This document shows, one piece after another, positions 1 to 10,328 of a stretch of DNA of 14,206 bases. How positions within the stretch are numbered: the stretch's first letter is position 1; each line of letters opens with the position of its first letter. Below the pieces are notes generated by a model, which had not been told where the DNA came from, made no database searches, and saw only the letters and a list, made by a program, of their open reading frames with translations. Position numbers and translations under genes: made by a program. The stretch lies in NCBI GenBank assembly GCA_014359685.1, contig JACIYY010000380.1:1-14206 (forward strand), in the 5' to 3' direction. This DNA is from Porphyrobacter sp. GTDB lineage: Bacteria > Pseudomonadota > Alphaproteobacteria > Sphingomonadales > Sphingomonadaceae.

Positions 1-7
1 GAGGGGA

Positions 8-370
8 TCAGTCGAAGTCCTTCCCCAAAGCCAGCAAGATGGTGCGGGCGACGCCATCGGGGTTCGTCATGACCTTGTTGTTGGGGATGCGCAGAACGCG
101 CCAGCCGTCGCGCTCGAGCGTCGCGGTGCGGCGTGCATCGTAGGCCTGGGCTTGCGGGCTGTGATGCGTGTCGCCGTCGAGCTCCACGATCAGCCGCTCC
201 GAACGCGCTGCGAAATCGGGGAGGAAGGGCGGGCGCACCGCCTGACGCACGAATTTGACGCCGCCGAGGCGCTTGGCACGGACGATGTCCCACAGCGCCC
301 GCTCGGCCGGGGTCAGGTTGGCGCGGTTTTCCCTGGCCACCGCCCGCAGGCGCTCGTGGCGCTTGGTCAT
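8..370 (-). CDS. DUF559 / Vsr-like endonuclease-fold protein
   Basis: The 120-residue product matches the DUF559 family (PD-(D/E)xK nuclease fold related to the very-short-patch-repair endonuclease Vsr). The N-terminal part has the usual [19 protein letters not shown] (residues 19-37), followed by FLPDF with D52, the core [10 protein letters not shown] with E63 and D65 (61-70), then YDARR (77-81), and GWRVLRIPN ending in a short helix. Length is normal for the family. The start at 370 is chosen because GGGAGA lies at normal spacing before it and the conserved domain begins soon after; an in-frame extension to 514 would read through the palindrome and into carB. The gene is divergent from carB with 85 bases between them. 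Family members are commonly small stand-alone genes whose substrate is not established, so nuclease activity is inferred from the fold only. Confidence 0.85.
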   Translation of the reverse strand: MTKRHERLRAVARENRANLTPAERALWDIVRAKRLGGVKFVRQAVRPPFLPDFAARSERLIVELDGDTHHSPQAQAYDARRTATLERDGWRVLRIPNNKVMTNPDGVARTILLALGKDFD

Positions 371-380
371 TTGGTCTCCC

Positions 381-425
381 CCCTCTCCCCGACCCCTGTG
401 GCGCGCAGCGCCGACGGGGCGAGGG
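381..425. repeat. Imperfect palindrome between DUF559 gene and carB
   Basis: The outer arms 381-393 and 413-425 pair at 11 of 13 positions. An inner perfect stem GGCGC/GCGCC (400-404 with 408-412) closes a three-base loop, and 394-399 is a bulge. A smaller overlapping hairpin GGCGAG/CTCGCC lies at 418-423/431-436. The shape (C-rich arm, compact GC inner stem) resembles bacterial repetitive extragenic palindromes. It could also act as a transcription barrier between the divergent genes. Genome copy number cannot be judged from this window; I saw no second full copy here. Confidence 0.55.
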
Positions 426-455
426 GCTTTCTCGCCGGAACCCAGCGGACGCACA

Positions 456-3400
456 ATGCCCAAACGCACTGACATCTCCTCGATCCTCGTCATCGGCGCC
501 GGCCCGATCATCATCGGCCAGGCCTGCGAGTTCGACTATTCGGGCACGCAGGCGATCAAGGCGCTGAAGGAGGAGGGCTATCGCGTCATCCTCGTCAATT
601 CCAACCCCGCCACCATCATGACCGATCCGGACATGGCCGACGCCACCTATGTGGAGCCGATCACCCCGGGCATCGTCGCCAAGATCATCGCCAGGGAGCG
701 GCCCGACGCGCTGCTGCCGACGATGGGCGGGCAGACCGCGCTCAATTGCGCGCTCAAGCTGTTCGAGGACGGCACGCTGGCCCGATACGGCGTGCAGATG
801 ATCGGCGCCGATGCCGATGCCATCGACAAGGCGGAAAACCGCCAGCGCTTCCGCGAGGCGATGGACCGCATCGGCCTCGAAAGCGCGCGCAGCGGCACCG
901 CGCATTCGGTGGACGAGGCCTTCGCGGTGCTGGAGCGCACCGGCCTGCCCTCCATCATCCGCCCCAGCTTCACCCTCGGCGGCACTGGCGGCGGCATTGC
1001 CTACAACAAGGCGGAGTTCGAACAGATCGTCCGCTCCGGCCTCGATGCCAGCCCCACCGGCGAGGTGCTGATCGAGGAATCGCTGCTCGGCTGGAAAGAG
1101 TTCGAGATGGAGGTCGTGCGCGACCGGGCCGACAATTGCATCATCATCTGCTCGATCGAGAATGTCGATCCGATGGGCGTCCATACCGGCGATTCGATCA
1201 CCGTCGCCCCGGCGCTGACGCTGACCGACAAGGAATACCAGATCATGCGCAGCGCCAGCATCGCGGTGCTGCGCGAGATCGGGGTGGAGACGGGCGGCTC
1301 CAACGTCCAGTTCGCGGTCAATCCGAAGGACGGGCGCTTGATCGTCATCGAGATGAACCCGCGCGTCTCGCGCTCCTCGGCGCTGGCCTCCAAGGCCACC
1401 GGCTTCCCCATCGCCCGCGTCGCCGCCAAGCTGGCGGTCGGCTACACGCTGGACGAGATCACCAACGAGATTACCGGCGCCACCCCGGCCAGCTTCGAGC
1501 CGACGCTGGATTACGTGGTGACCAAGATCCCGCGCTTCGCGTTCGAGAAGTTCAAGGGGGCCAAGGTCGAGCTGTCGACCGCGATGAAGTCGGTCGGCGA
1601 GGTCATGGCGATCGGGCGCAGCTTCAAGGAATCGCTGCAAAAGGCGCTGCGCGGGCTGGAGACCGGCCTCGACGGGTTCAACCGGGTGGTCGAGCTGGAA
1701 GGCGCCGGCCGCGACGAGATCACCGCCGCGCTCAGCCGCGCGACGCCCGACCGGCTGCTGAAGGTCGCGCAGGCCTTCCGCGAGGGCTTCAGCGTGGAGG
1801 ATGTCCACGCGATCACCCATTACGACAAATGGTTCCTGCGCCAGATCGAGGAGATCATCGGCGAAGAGGCGATGATCGGCCGGGACGGATTGCCGAATGA
1901 CGCCGACGGGCTGCGCCGGCTGAAGGCGATGGGCTTTTCCGACCGCCGCCTCGCCACCCTGGCGGTGCGCTCGGTCGGGGTGGCCGGCGGGCTGGCGGAG
2001 ACGCAGGCGCGCCGGTCCGGGCTGCTGCACGACACGCTTCGCGCCATGGCGGGGGCCACGAGTGAGGACGAGGTGCGTGCGCTGCGCCACAGGCTGGGCG
2101 TGCTGCCGGTGTTCAAGCGCATCGACAGCTGCGCGGCCGAGTTCGAGGCGGTCACCCCCTATCTCTATTCGACCTACGAGGCGCCCAGCTTCGGCGAGGC
2201 CGAGAACGAGGCATGGCCGACCGACCGGCGCAAGATCGTGATCCTGGGCGGCGGCCCCAACCGGATCGGGCAGGGGATCGAGTTCGACTATTGCTGCGTC
2301 CACGCCTGCTTCGCGCTTGGCGCCAAGGAGCAGGGCGGGGCCGGCTACGAGACGATCATGATCAACTGCAATCCCGAAACGGTCAGCACCGATTACGATA
2401 CGTCGGACCGGCTCTATTTCGAGCCGCTGACGGCCGAGGACGTGCTGGAGGTGCTGCGGGTCGAACAGTCGCGGGGGGAGCTGGTCGGCGTCATCGTGCA
2501 GTTCGGCGGGCAGACCCCGCTGAAGCTCGCCCGCGCGCTGGAGCTGGCGGGGATCCCGATCCTCGGCACCAGTCCCGATGCGATCGACCTGGCCGAAGAT
2601 CGCGAGCGGTTCGCGCAGCTGGTCGACCGGCTGGGCCTGCTCCAGCCCGCCAACGGCATGGCCAGGAGCCGCGACGAGGCCGCCGCCGTGGCCGCGCGGA
2701 TCGGCTATCCGGTGCTGCTGCGCCCGTCCTACGTGCTGGGCGGGCGGGCGATGGAGATCGTCGATTCCGAAGCCCAGCTCGACGATTACATGGCCAATGC
2801 GGTCGAGGTGTCGGGCGATAGCCCGGTGCTGGTCGACCAATATCTGCGCGATGCGATCGAATGCGACGTCGATGCGCTGTGCGATGGCGATCAGGTGGTG
2901 ATCGCCGGGATCATGCAGCATATCGAGGAGGCGGGCGTCCATTCGGGCGATTCCGCCTGCACCCTGCCGCCCTACAGCCTGTCGGACGAGATCATCGCCG
3001 AGCTGGAGCGGCAGACCGTGGCGCTGGCTTTCGCGCTCGGCGTCCACGGGCTGATGAACATCCAGTTCGCCGTGCAGGACGGCCCGCACGGGCAGCAGGT
3101 CTATCTGATCGAGGTCAATCCGCGCGCCAGCCGCACCGTGCCCTTCGTGGCCAAGGCGATCGGCCAGCCGGTCGCCAAGATCGCGGCGCGGGTGATGGCG
3201 GGCGAGAAGCTGGCCGACCTGCCGCCGATCCCGCGCGACATCGGCTACATGGCGGTGAAGGAGGCGGTGTTCCCGTTCAGCCGCTTCCCCGGTTCCGACC
3301 CGGTGCTGACGCCGGAGATGAAGTCGACCGGCGAGGTGATGGGGATCGACCGCGACTTCGCCACGGCCTTCCTCAAGTCGCAGATCGCCGCCGGCAACAA

Positions 3401-3806
3401 TCTGCCCGAGAGCGGCCGGCTCTTCGTCTCGGTCAAGGACAGCGACAAGCCGCATATCCTGGCGCCCGTGCGCCAGCTGGTGGATGCCGGGTTCGAGGTG
3501 ATCGCCACCGGCGGCACGCAGCAGTTCCTGGCCGCAGCCGGGCTGCCGGTGCAGCGGGTCAACAAGGTGGCAGAGGGGCGGCCGCACATCGTCGACCGGA
3601 TCATCGATGGCGAGGTGGCTCTGATCTTCAACACCACCGAAGGCTGGCAGAGCCACCGCGACAGCCAGTCGATCCGCGCCACCGCCCTCGATCGCAAGGT
3701 GCCCTATTACACCACCGCCGCCGCCTGCGCCGCGGCGGCGCTGGCGATCGCGACCGTGCAGGCCAGCGAACTTGAAGTGCGCTCGCTGCAGGACTATTAT
3801 AGCTGA
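456..3806 (+). CDS. carB: Carbamoyl-phosphate synthase, large subunit
   Basis: CarB makes carbamoyl phosphate from bicarbonate, ATP and ammonia delivered by CarA, feeding pyrimidine and arginine synthesis in the cytoplasm. The 1116-residue product shows the whole family layout. The first ATP-grasp half starts at [17 protein letters not shown] (14-30), with [11 protein letters not shown] holding E299 and N301. An oligomerisation region follows. The second half starts at [15 protein letters not shown] (593-607), with EVNPRASRT holding E886 and N888. The MGS-like allosteric domain begins near 986 and contains ATGGT (1017-1021). It is about 43 residues longer than the E. coli protein; the numbering offset appears between the two halves. 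The start at 456 matches the usual MPKRTDI-type N-terminus, although no strong ribosome-binding site precedes it. greA follows 99 bases downstream on the same strand. carA is not adjacent: the DUF559 gene sits upstream. Confidence 0.98.
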   Translation: MPKRTDISSILVIGAGPIIIGQACEFDYSGTQAIKALKEEGYRVILVNSNPATIMTDPDMADATYVEPITPGIVAKIIARERPDALLPTMGGQTALNCALKLFEDGTLARYGVQMIGADADAIDKAENRQRFREAMDRIGLESARSGTAHSVDEAFAVLERTGLPSIIRPSFTLGGTGGGIAYNKAEFEQIVRSGLDASPTGEVLIEESLLGWKEFEMEVVRDRADNCIIICSIENVDPMGVHTGDSITVAPALTLTDKEYQIMRSASIAVLREIGVETGGSNVQFAVNPKDGRLIVIEMNPRVSRSSALASKATGFPIARVAAKLAVGYTLDEITNEITGATPASFEPTLDYVVTKIPRFAFEKFKGAKVELSTAMKSVGEVMAIGRSFKESLQKALRGLETGLDGFNRVVELEGAGRDEITAALSRATPDRLLKVAQAFREGFSVEDVHAITHYDKWFLRQIEEIIGEEAMIGRDGLPNDADGLRRLKAMGFSDRRLATLAVRSVGVAGGLAETQARRSGLLHDTLRAMAGATSEDEVRALRHRLGVLPVFKRIDSCAAEFEAVTPYLYSTYEAPSFGEAENEAWPTDRRKIVILGGGPNRIGQGIEFDYCCVHACFALGAKEQGGAGYETIMINCNPETVSTDYDTSDRLYFEPLTAEDVLEVLRVEQSRGELVGVIVQFGGQTPLKLARALELAGIPILGTSPDAIDLAEDRERFAQLVDRLGLLQPANGMARSRDEAAAVAARIGYPVLLRPSYVLGGRAMEIVDSEAQLDDYMANAVEVSGDSPVLVDQYLRDAIECDVDALCDGDQVVIAGIMQHIEEAGVHSGDSACTLPPYSLSDEIIAELERQTVALAFALGVHGLMNIQFAVQDGPHGQQVYLIEVNPRASRTVPFVAKAIGQPVAKIAARVMAGEKLADLPPIPRDIGYMAVKEAVFPFSRFPGSDPVLTPEMKSTGEVMGIDRDFATAFLKSQIAAGNNLPESGRLFVSVKDSDKPHILAPVRQLVDAGFEVIATGGTQQFLAAAGLPVQRVNKVAEGRPHIVDRIIDGEVALIFNTTEGWQSHRDSQSIRATALDRKVPYYTTAAACAAAALAIATVQASELEVRSLQDYYS

Positions 3807-3905
3807 ACCGCGCGCATCCCCTCCCGACATCGCAGGCCGCTTGTCCGCCCTTGATCGGCGGCGCGGGCGGCGTGACGGGGCAGAAGAGAAAGACAGGGAA
3901 GACAC

Positions 3906-4373
3906 ATGGAACGAGTGCCGATGCTGGCAGAGGGCTACGAGAAGCTCACCGCCGATCTCAAGGCCCTCCGTCAGGAACGCCCGCGCATCGTCGAAGCGAT
4001 CGAGGAAGCGCGCGCCCATGGCGATCTGTCCGAGAATGCCGAATACCACGCCGCCAAGGAACGGCAGGGCCAGGTCGAAGCGCAGATCTCGGAGCTGGAG
4101 GACAGGGTCAGCCGCGCGCAGATCATCGATCCTGCGTCGCTGTCGGGCGACAAGGTGATCTTCGGCGCCACCGTCACCGTGCGCGACGATGACGAAAAGC
4201 CCGCCCGCTACCAGATCGTCGGCCAGACCGAGGCCGATGCCAAGCAGGGCCGCATCTCCTACGATTCCCCGCTCGGGCGGGCGCTGATCGGCAAGCGGGT
4301 CGGCGACGAGGTCGAGGTGACGGTGCCCAGTGGTGACCGCTTCTATCTGATCGACAAGATCGAGTTCCTGTAA
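3906..4373 (+). CDS. greA: Transcription elongation factor GreA
   Basis: GreA enters the secondary channel of stalled RNA polymerase and stimulates cleavage of backtracked RNA. The 155-residue product has the normal family length. It has an N-terminal coiled coil (about 8-75) with the acidic tip [15 protein letters not shown], where D40 and E43 correspond to the catalytic-metal residues, and a C-terminal FKBP-like globular domain (about 82-155) with the motif [18 protein letters not shown] (121-138). The start at 3906 gives the typical MERVPML N-terminus and has AGGGAAG a few bases upstream. It follows carB with no obvious U-rich terminator between them, so co-transcription is plausible; carB-greA adjacency is common in alphaproteobacteria. 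A GC-rich hairpin follows the stop codon. Confidence 0.97.
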   Translation: MERVPMLAEGYEKLTADLKALRQERPRIVEAIEEARAHGDLSENAEYHAAKERQGQVEAQISELEDRVSRAQIIDPASLSGDKVIFGATVTVRDDDEKPARYQIVGQTEADAKQGRISYDSPLGRALIGKRVGDEVEVTVPSGDRFYLIDKIEFL

Positions 4374-4381
4374 CCGCAACA

Positions 4382-4408
4382 GGCGCCGCCCCTCGGTGGA
4401 GCGGCGCC
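4382..4408 (+). terminator. GC-rich hairpin after greA (U-less)
   Basis: Perfect 8-base stem GGCGCCGC/GCGGCGCC (4382-4389 with 4401-4408) with an 11-base loop, beginning 9 bases after the greA stop. It lies between convergent greA and the DUF4170 gene, so it could end both transcripts. No T-tract follows on either strand, so its terminator function is inferred from position and stem stability. Confidence 0.5.
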
Positions 4409-4430
4409 GGCCGGCGGATTGGCCGAAGGG

Positions 4431-4661
4431 CTACTTGCCCGGCAGTTCCGGCTCCAGCAGTCGATGCAGGTGGACGATGACATATTTCATCTCCGCATCG
4501 TCGACCGTGCGCTGCGCCTGCGCGCGCCACGCCTCTTCGGCGGAATCATAGTCCGGAAACACGCCGACGATGTGCAGCTTGCTGAGGTCCTGGAACTCGA
4601 CCCCGCGGGGGTCGGTGACCTTGCCGCCCAGAACCAGATGCAACAGCTGCTTCGTCATCAT
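4431..4661 (-). CDS. DUF4170 small protein
   Basis: A 76-residue protein of the alphaproteobacterial DUF4170 family, recognised from the pattern LHLVLGG at residues 7-13, KLHIVGVFPDYDSAEEAW (28-45) and the end TVDDAEMKYVIVHLHRLLEPE. No signal peptide or membrane segment is visible, so it is probably cytosolic. The biochemical role of the family is unknown to me. Two ATG codons sit back to back at 4661 and 4658 after a purine-rich AAGGGGG; the second has the better spacing, so the protein may be 75 residues. It lies 84 bases downstream of the last membrane-protein gene of the leftward cluster, with a hairpin between them, so it may be separately transcribed. Confidence 0.85.
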   Translation of the reverse strand: MMTKQLLHLVLGGKVTDPRGVEFQDLSKLHIVGVFPDYDSAEEAWRAQAQRTVDDAEMKYVIVHLHRLLEPELPGK

Positions 4662-4696
4662 GCGCCCCCTTGTTGCCGGTGGCGCGTTACGAGCCT

Positions 4697-4728
4697 GCCG
4701 GTGCCTGATTCGCTTGTTGCGAACCGGC
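4697..4728. other. Stem-loop between 158-residue membrane gene and DUF4170 gene
   Basis: Nested stems GCCGGT/ACCGGC (4697-4702 with 4723-4728) and TTCGC/GCGAA (4709-4713 with 4719-4723) share one boundary base. It sits just after the leftward stop at 4746 and before the DUF4170 start. It could be a U-less terminator or an RNA-processing site; it lacks a T-tract, so function is uncertain. Confidence 0.35.
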
Positions 4729-4745
4729 GCGCCGCACGCAAGAGC

Positions 4746-5222
4746 TCAGTGAGAGCGGCGCCAGGCGCGGTTCAGCCGGCGCGATGCGGTGGCCTGCGCG
4801 GCGCGCGCATTGTCGCCGGCGCTGTCGGCCAGGCTCGTCGCCTCTTCGGCGACCCGGCGCGCGGCTTCGGCCACCACGTCGGTCCAGTGGTCGAGCGTCC
4901 GTGCTCCGGTCCGCTCGGCGCGATCCGCGGCGTGCCTCGCCCCCTTGGTGGCCTGGTGGAGAAAGGCCATCGCCGCCTCGGTGCCGATCGCCGCCAGCCC
5001 GGCTGTCCTGCCGGCCGCGCGGCGGGTGGGGGAGCGCGGAAACAGGCCGCTGACCAGCACGCCCAGCGCCAGACCGCCGGCTATCATCGTCAGCGGATGC
5101 TCGCGCGCGAAGTGGGTGAAGCGGTCCTTGGCCTCGATCGCCGTCTCGCCGGCGCGGTCGAGGAAGCTTGCCTCCCCTGCGGCGATCCGGTCGCCGAGTT
5201 GCTGGCGTTGCACATCATTCAT
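4746..5222 (-). CDS. DUF883/YqjD-like membrane-anchored protein
   Basis: A 158-residue protein of unknown exact family. Residues 1-40 form a charged amphipathic helix ending in FAREHPL. One hydrophobic segment (45-61, TMIAGGLALGVLVSGLF) is rich in small residues with glycine spacing and is followed by basic PRSPTRR. A second weakly hydrophobic Ala/Gly stretch (71-88) comes next, then a long Ala/Arg/Glu helix to a basic C-terminus. The pattern of a helix, an -xREHP- turn and a glycine-zipper membrane segment recalls the ElaB/YqjD/DUF883 proteins, which anchor to the inner membrane in stationary phase. The start is fixed by CAGGAGAG eight bases upstream. It is the fourth gene of the leftward cluster, 47 bases after the preceding stop, with a CGGTC tandem repeat in that gap. 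Confidence 0.72.
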   Translation of the reverse strand: MNDVQRQQLGDRIAAGEASFLDRAGETAIEAKDRFTHFAREHPLTMIAGGLALGVLVSGLFPRSPTRRAAGRTAGLAAIGTEAAMAFLHQATKGARHAADRAERTGARTLDHWTDVVAEAARRVAEEATSLADSAGDNARAAQATASRRLNRAWRRSH

Positions 5223-5239
5223 CGTTGTCTCTCCTGTCT

Positions 5240-5262
5240 CGGTCCGGTCCGGTCCGGTCCGG
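5240..5262. repeat. Tandem CGGTC pentamer, four copies plus CGG
   Basis: Four uninterrupted copies of CGGTC followed by CGG, in the gap between two leftward genes and just upstream of the ribosome-binding site of the downstream one. A repeat of this size can vary by slippage and would change intergenic spacing, not the reading frame. Confidence 0.85.
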
Positions 5263-5269
5263 CGCGGCG

Positions 5270-8133
<2,864 letters not shown>

Positions 8134-8157
8134 CGGTCCGGCAGGGGCGGCGCGCGG

Positions 8158-8466
8158 TCAGGCCGCTTCGGCCTCCACCTCCCGCTCGGCCTCTTCCGCC
8201 AGCTCCTCCATCTTCTCCAGCTTGGCACGGTTCTTCGAACTCAGCAGATATTGCCACACGCCGTAGAAGTTGATGACCAGCAGCACGCCGTTCATCGCCG
8301 CGATCGGCACGGCGCCGGAGGTCAGGCCGCTGATGACCCAGGTCAGCGCCACCGCGCAGAACAGCACGAAGCCCCAGCCGGTCACCCGCCGTCCCAGATC
8401 GGCGGCGATCAGCGCGGCGGCCAGCATCGTGCCGATCGCCGCGATCCATTCCAGTGGTCCGTTCAT
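8158..8466 (-). CDS. Small three-helix membrane protein, function unknown
   Basis: A 102-residue protein with three predicted membrane helices at about 4-23, 31-50 and 53-75, a short basic loop GRR after the first, and a cytosol-like charged C-terminal helix (LEKMEELAEEAEREVEAEAA, 83-102). The third segment contains NGVLLVINFYGVWQYLL, slightly reminiscent of PnuC-type or sugar-transporter-like short helices, but too little to name a family. The start at 8466 has a modest TAGG about eight bases upstream. It is convergent with eno (24 bases between stops), and the hairpin after ribH lies upstream of it, so it may be its own unit or read through from ribH. The stop codon is embedded in a small palindrome like that of the gene at 5270. 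Confidence 0.75.
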   Translation of the reverse strand: MNGPLEWIAAIGTMLAAALIAADLGRRVTGWGFVLFCAVALTWVISGLTSGAVPIAAMNGVLLVINFYGVWQYLLSSKNRAKLEKMEELAEEAEREVEAEAA

Positions 8467-8514
8467 CGCCGCCTAAGCGCTGGACAGGCGGGGAGGTTCC
8501 CGGGGCTCTCAGCC

Positions 8515-8532
8515 GAGCACCGCCGGGTGCTC
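8515..8532 (-). terminator. Hairpin at the ribH stop codon (U-less)
   Basis: Perfect 7-base stem GAGCACC/GGTGCTC (8515-8521 with 8526-8532) and a four-base loop, overlapping the ribH stop (8531-8533) on the leftward transcript. No T-tract follows. It would mark the 3' end of the ribB-ribH transcript or serve as an RNA-stabilising end; function is inferred from position. Confidence 0.5.
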
Positions 8533-8950
8533 AGGCGAACCGCTCGCGCAGCGCCAGCAGCGCCATCGCCGCCCTGGCCGCGCCGCCGCCCTTGTCGCCC
8601 TGTTCGGGATCGGCGCGGACGATCGCCTGCGCCTCGCTCTCGGTGGTCAGGATGCCGTTGCCGACCGCCAGCCCGTCCATGGTCAGCGCCATGATCCCGC
8701 GCGCGCTTTCCCCGGCGACAATCTCGAAATGATAGGTCTCGCCCCGGATCACCACGCCCAGCGCGACGAAGCCGTCATAGCGCCCGCTCTCGGCCGCCAG
8801 CGCGACCGCGCCCGGCACCTCCAGCGCGCCCGGCACGGTCAGCAGCTCGGCCGCATGGCCGGCCTCCTCCAGCGCGCGGCGGGCGCCGGCGATCAGCAGG
8901 TCGTTCAGGTGCGCGTAAAAGCGCGCCTCGACGATCAGGAAGCGGGCCAT
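8531..8950 (-). CDS. ribH: 6,7-dimethyl-8-ribityllumazine synthase
   Basis: Lumazine synthase condenses 3,4-dihydroxy-2-butanone 4-phosphate (the RibB product) with the ribitylamino-pyrimidine intermediate, the penultimate step of riboflavin synthesis. The 139-residue product is at the short end of the family. It shows the N-terminal [12 protein letters not shown] (F11 stacking position), [11 protein letters not shown] (38-48), [18 protein letters not shown] (65-82) with catalytic-type H74, [11 protein letters not shown] (99-109), R112, and GDKGG (118-122) of the phosphate-binding end. Its ATG (8950-8948) shares one base with the TGA of ribB, so the two are translationally coupled. This fits the chemistry, because RibB makes one of its two substrates. 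Confidence 0.96.
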   Translation of the reverse strand: MARFLIVEARFYAHLNDLLIAGARRALEEAGHAAELLTVPGALEVPGAVALAAESGRYDGFVALGVVIRGETYHFEIVAGESARGIMALTMDGLAVGNGILTTESEAQAIVRADPEQGDKGGGAARAAMALLALRERFA

Positions 8951-10260
8951 CAGAGGTCGCTCGCCGCGCCGATCTCGGGCATCGGGCGCTCGCCGACGAT
9001 CGACAGATCGTGTCCCTCCAGCGCCACCAGAGCGTGGCGGGTGTTGGTCAGCAGGACGATGTCGTGGACCCCCAACTCGGCCAGGATCTGCGCGCCGACG
9101 CCGTAATTGCGCTGTTCGGACGGCATCGGGTCGAACTCCGGATCGTCGGGTTGCTCCAGCTTGCGGATTGCGTCCGTCACCGGGTCGGGGCCGGACCGGT
9201 TCAGCAGCACGACCGCGCCGCTCCCTTCCTCCGCGATGATCCCCATCGCCCGCTGCAACAGGCCGACACGCTCGGTATCGTGGCCCAGCACATCGTCGAA
9301 CAGCGAAAGGACGTGCATCCGCACCAATGTCGGCTGCGCCGGATCGATCCGGCCCTTGACCAGCGCCAGCGCCTCCTCGCGCGTCGCCTTGTTGAAGAAG
9401 CTGATCGCCCGCCAGTCGCCGCCCCAGCGGCTGCGGAACGGCGCTTCGCCACGCTTTTCGATCAGGTGGTCGTGGCGCCGGCGATAGGCGATCAGGTCGC
9501 GGATGGTGCCGATCTTCAGCCCGTGCCGGCGGCCATATTCGATCAGGTCGCCGAGCCGCGCCATCGAGCCGTCCTCGTTCATGATCTCGCAGATCACGGC
9601 GGAGGGGTTGAGGCCGGCGAGGCGGGCGATGTCGACCGACGCCTCGGTGTGCCCGGCGCGGACCAGCACGCCGCCCTCGCGGGCGACCAGCGGGAAGACA
9701 TGGCCGGGGCTGACGATGTCGTCCGGCCCCTTGGTGGCGTCGATCGCCACCGCGATGGTGCGGGCGCGATCGGCGGCGCTGATCCCGGTAGTGATCCCCT
9801 CGCGCGCCTCGATCGAGGTGGTGAAGGCGGTCTCCATCCGGCTGCGGTTGCTGCGGCTCATCGGCGGCAGTGCGAGCGCCTCGACCCGCTCCGGCGACAG
9901 CGCCAGGCAGATCAGGCCGCGCCCGTGGGTGGCCATGAAGTTGATCACCTCGGGCGTCGCCATCTGCGCAGGGATGATCAGGTCGCCCTCGTTCTCCCGA
10001 TCCTCGTCATCGACCAGGATGACCATGCGGCCGTTGCGCGCCTCGTCGATGATCTCCTCGATCCCGACCAGCACCGGGCCGGACCCCGTCTGCTCGAAGA
10101 ACCGTTCCAGCTTGCCGAGCGTTTCGGCCGTCGGGTTCCAGCCGGGCTGGGTGCAGTCGCGCAGGGTGTTGGCATGAAGCCCGGCAGCCCGGGCCAGCCC
10201 GGCGCGGGTCATGCCGGACTCGATCAACTGGCGGGTGCGGGCGATGATGCTCTTCGACAT
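8950..10260 (-). CDS. ribB: HTH-RibB-RibX fusion: 3,4-dihydroxy-2-butanone 4-phosphate synthase
   Basis: A 436-residue three-part protein. Residues 1-58 read as an XRE-like helix-turn-helix ([19 protein letters not shown] at 17-35, then [14 protein letters not shown] at 42-55). Residues 63-265 are a full RibB domain converting ribulose 5-phosphate to dihydroxybutanone phosphate: [12 protein letters not shown] (83-94), [10 protein letters not shown] (112-121), [13 protein letters not shown] (157-169), SPGHVFPL (184-191), GHTEASVD (203-210), CEIMNEDG (224-231). Residues 275-436 align in outline with GTP cyclohydrolase II but lack its cysteine zinc motif: where GECLTGD...RCDCG is expected there is [17 protein letters not shown] (315-331). 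This matches the proteobacterial RibBX variant, so a separate RibA is needed. The start at 10260 includes the whole HTH, although the ribosome-binding site is weak. An inverted repeat lies 13 bases upstream. Confidence 0.93.
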   Translation of the reverse strand: MSKSIIARTRQLIESGMTRAGLARAAGLHANTLRDCTQPGWNPTAETLGKLERFFEQTGSGPVLVGIEEIIDEARNGRMVILVDDEDRENEGDLIIPAQMATPEVINFMATHGRGLICLALSPERVEALALPPMSRSNRSRMETAFTTSIEAREGITTGISAADRARTIAVAIDATKGPDDIVSPGHVFPLVAREGGVLVRAGHTEASVDIARLAGLNPSAVICEIMNEDGSMARLGDLIEYGRRHGLKIGTIRDLIAYRRRHDHLIEKRGEAPFRSRWGGDWRAISFFNKATREEALALVKGRIDPAQPTLVRMHVLSLFDDVLGHDTERVGLLQRAMGIIAEEGSGAVVLLNRSGPDPVTDAIRKLEQPDDPEFDPMPSEQRNYGVGAQILAELGVHDIVLLTNTRHALVALEGHDLSIVGERPMPEIGAASDL

Positions 10261-10273
10261 GGCGAGGGCGCCT

Positions 10274-10290
10274 ATCACACCGTGATGTGA
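10274..10290. promoter_or_regulatory. Inverted repeat just upstream of ribB
   Basis: ATCAC-ACC-GTGAT (10274-10286) is a perfect 5-base inverted repeat, overlapped by TCACA-N6-TGTGA (10275-10279 with 10286-10290). It occupies the 68-base gap between the M48 peptidase stop and the ribB start, ending 13 bases before the ATG, where a repressor could block transcription or where RNA structure could affect initiation. No FMN riboswitch is seen here. The fused HTH domain of RibB is an obvious candidate reader; that link is inference. Confidence 0.4.
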
Positions 10291-10328
10291 CACGGAACCC
10301 GGTTTGGCACATCGCAATGGAGCGCTGC

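Noticed and set aside
255..455. In-frame upstream extension of carB by 67 codons
   Set aside because: It crosses the palindrome and the opposing DUF559 gene and adds low-complexity Arg/Pro/Ser sequence; the conserved CarB N-terminus begins at 456.
3807..3905. Terminator between carB and greA (CCGCCC/GGGCGG, 3845-3850 with 3865-3870)
   Set aside because: Short stem, long loop and no T-tract; co-transcription is the simpler reading.
10275..10290. CRP-type binding site
   Set aside because: The arms are TCACA-N6-TGTGA, the reverse order of the TGTGA-N6-TCACA consensus.
10261..10328. FMN riboswitch ahead of ribB
   Set aside because: The gap is only 68 bases and shows none of the conserved RFN-element helices; the inverted repeat is all that is visible.
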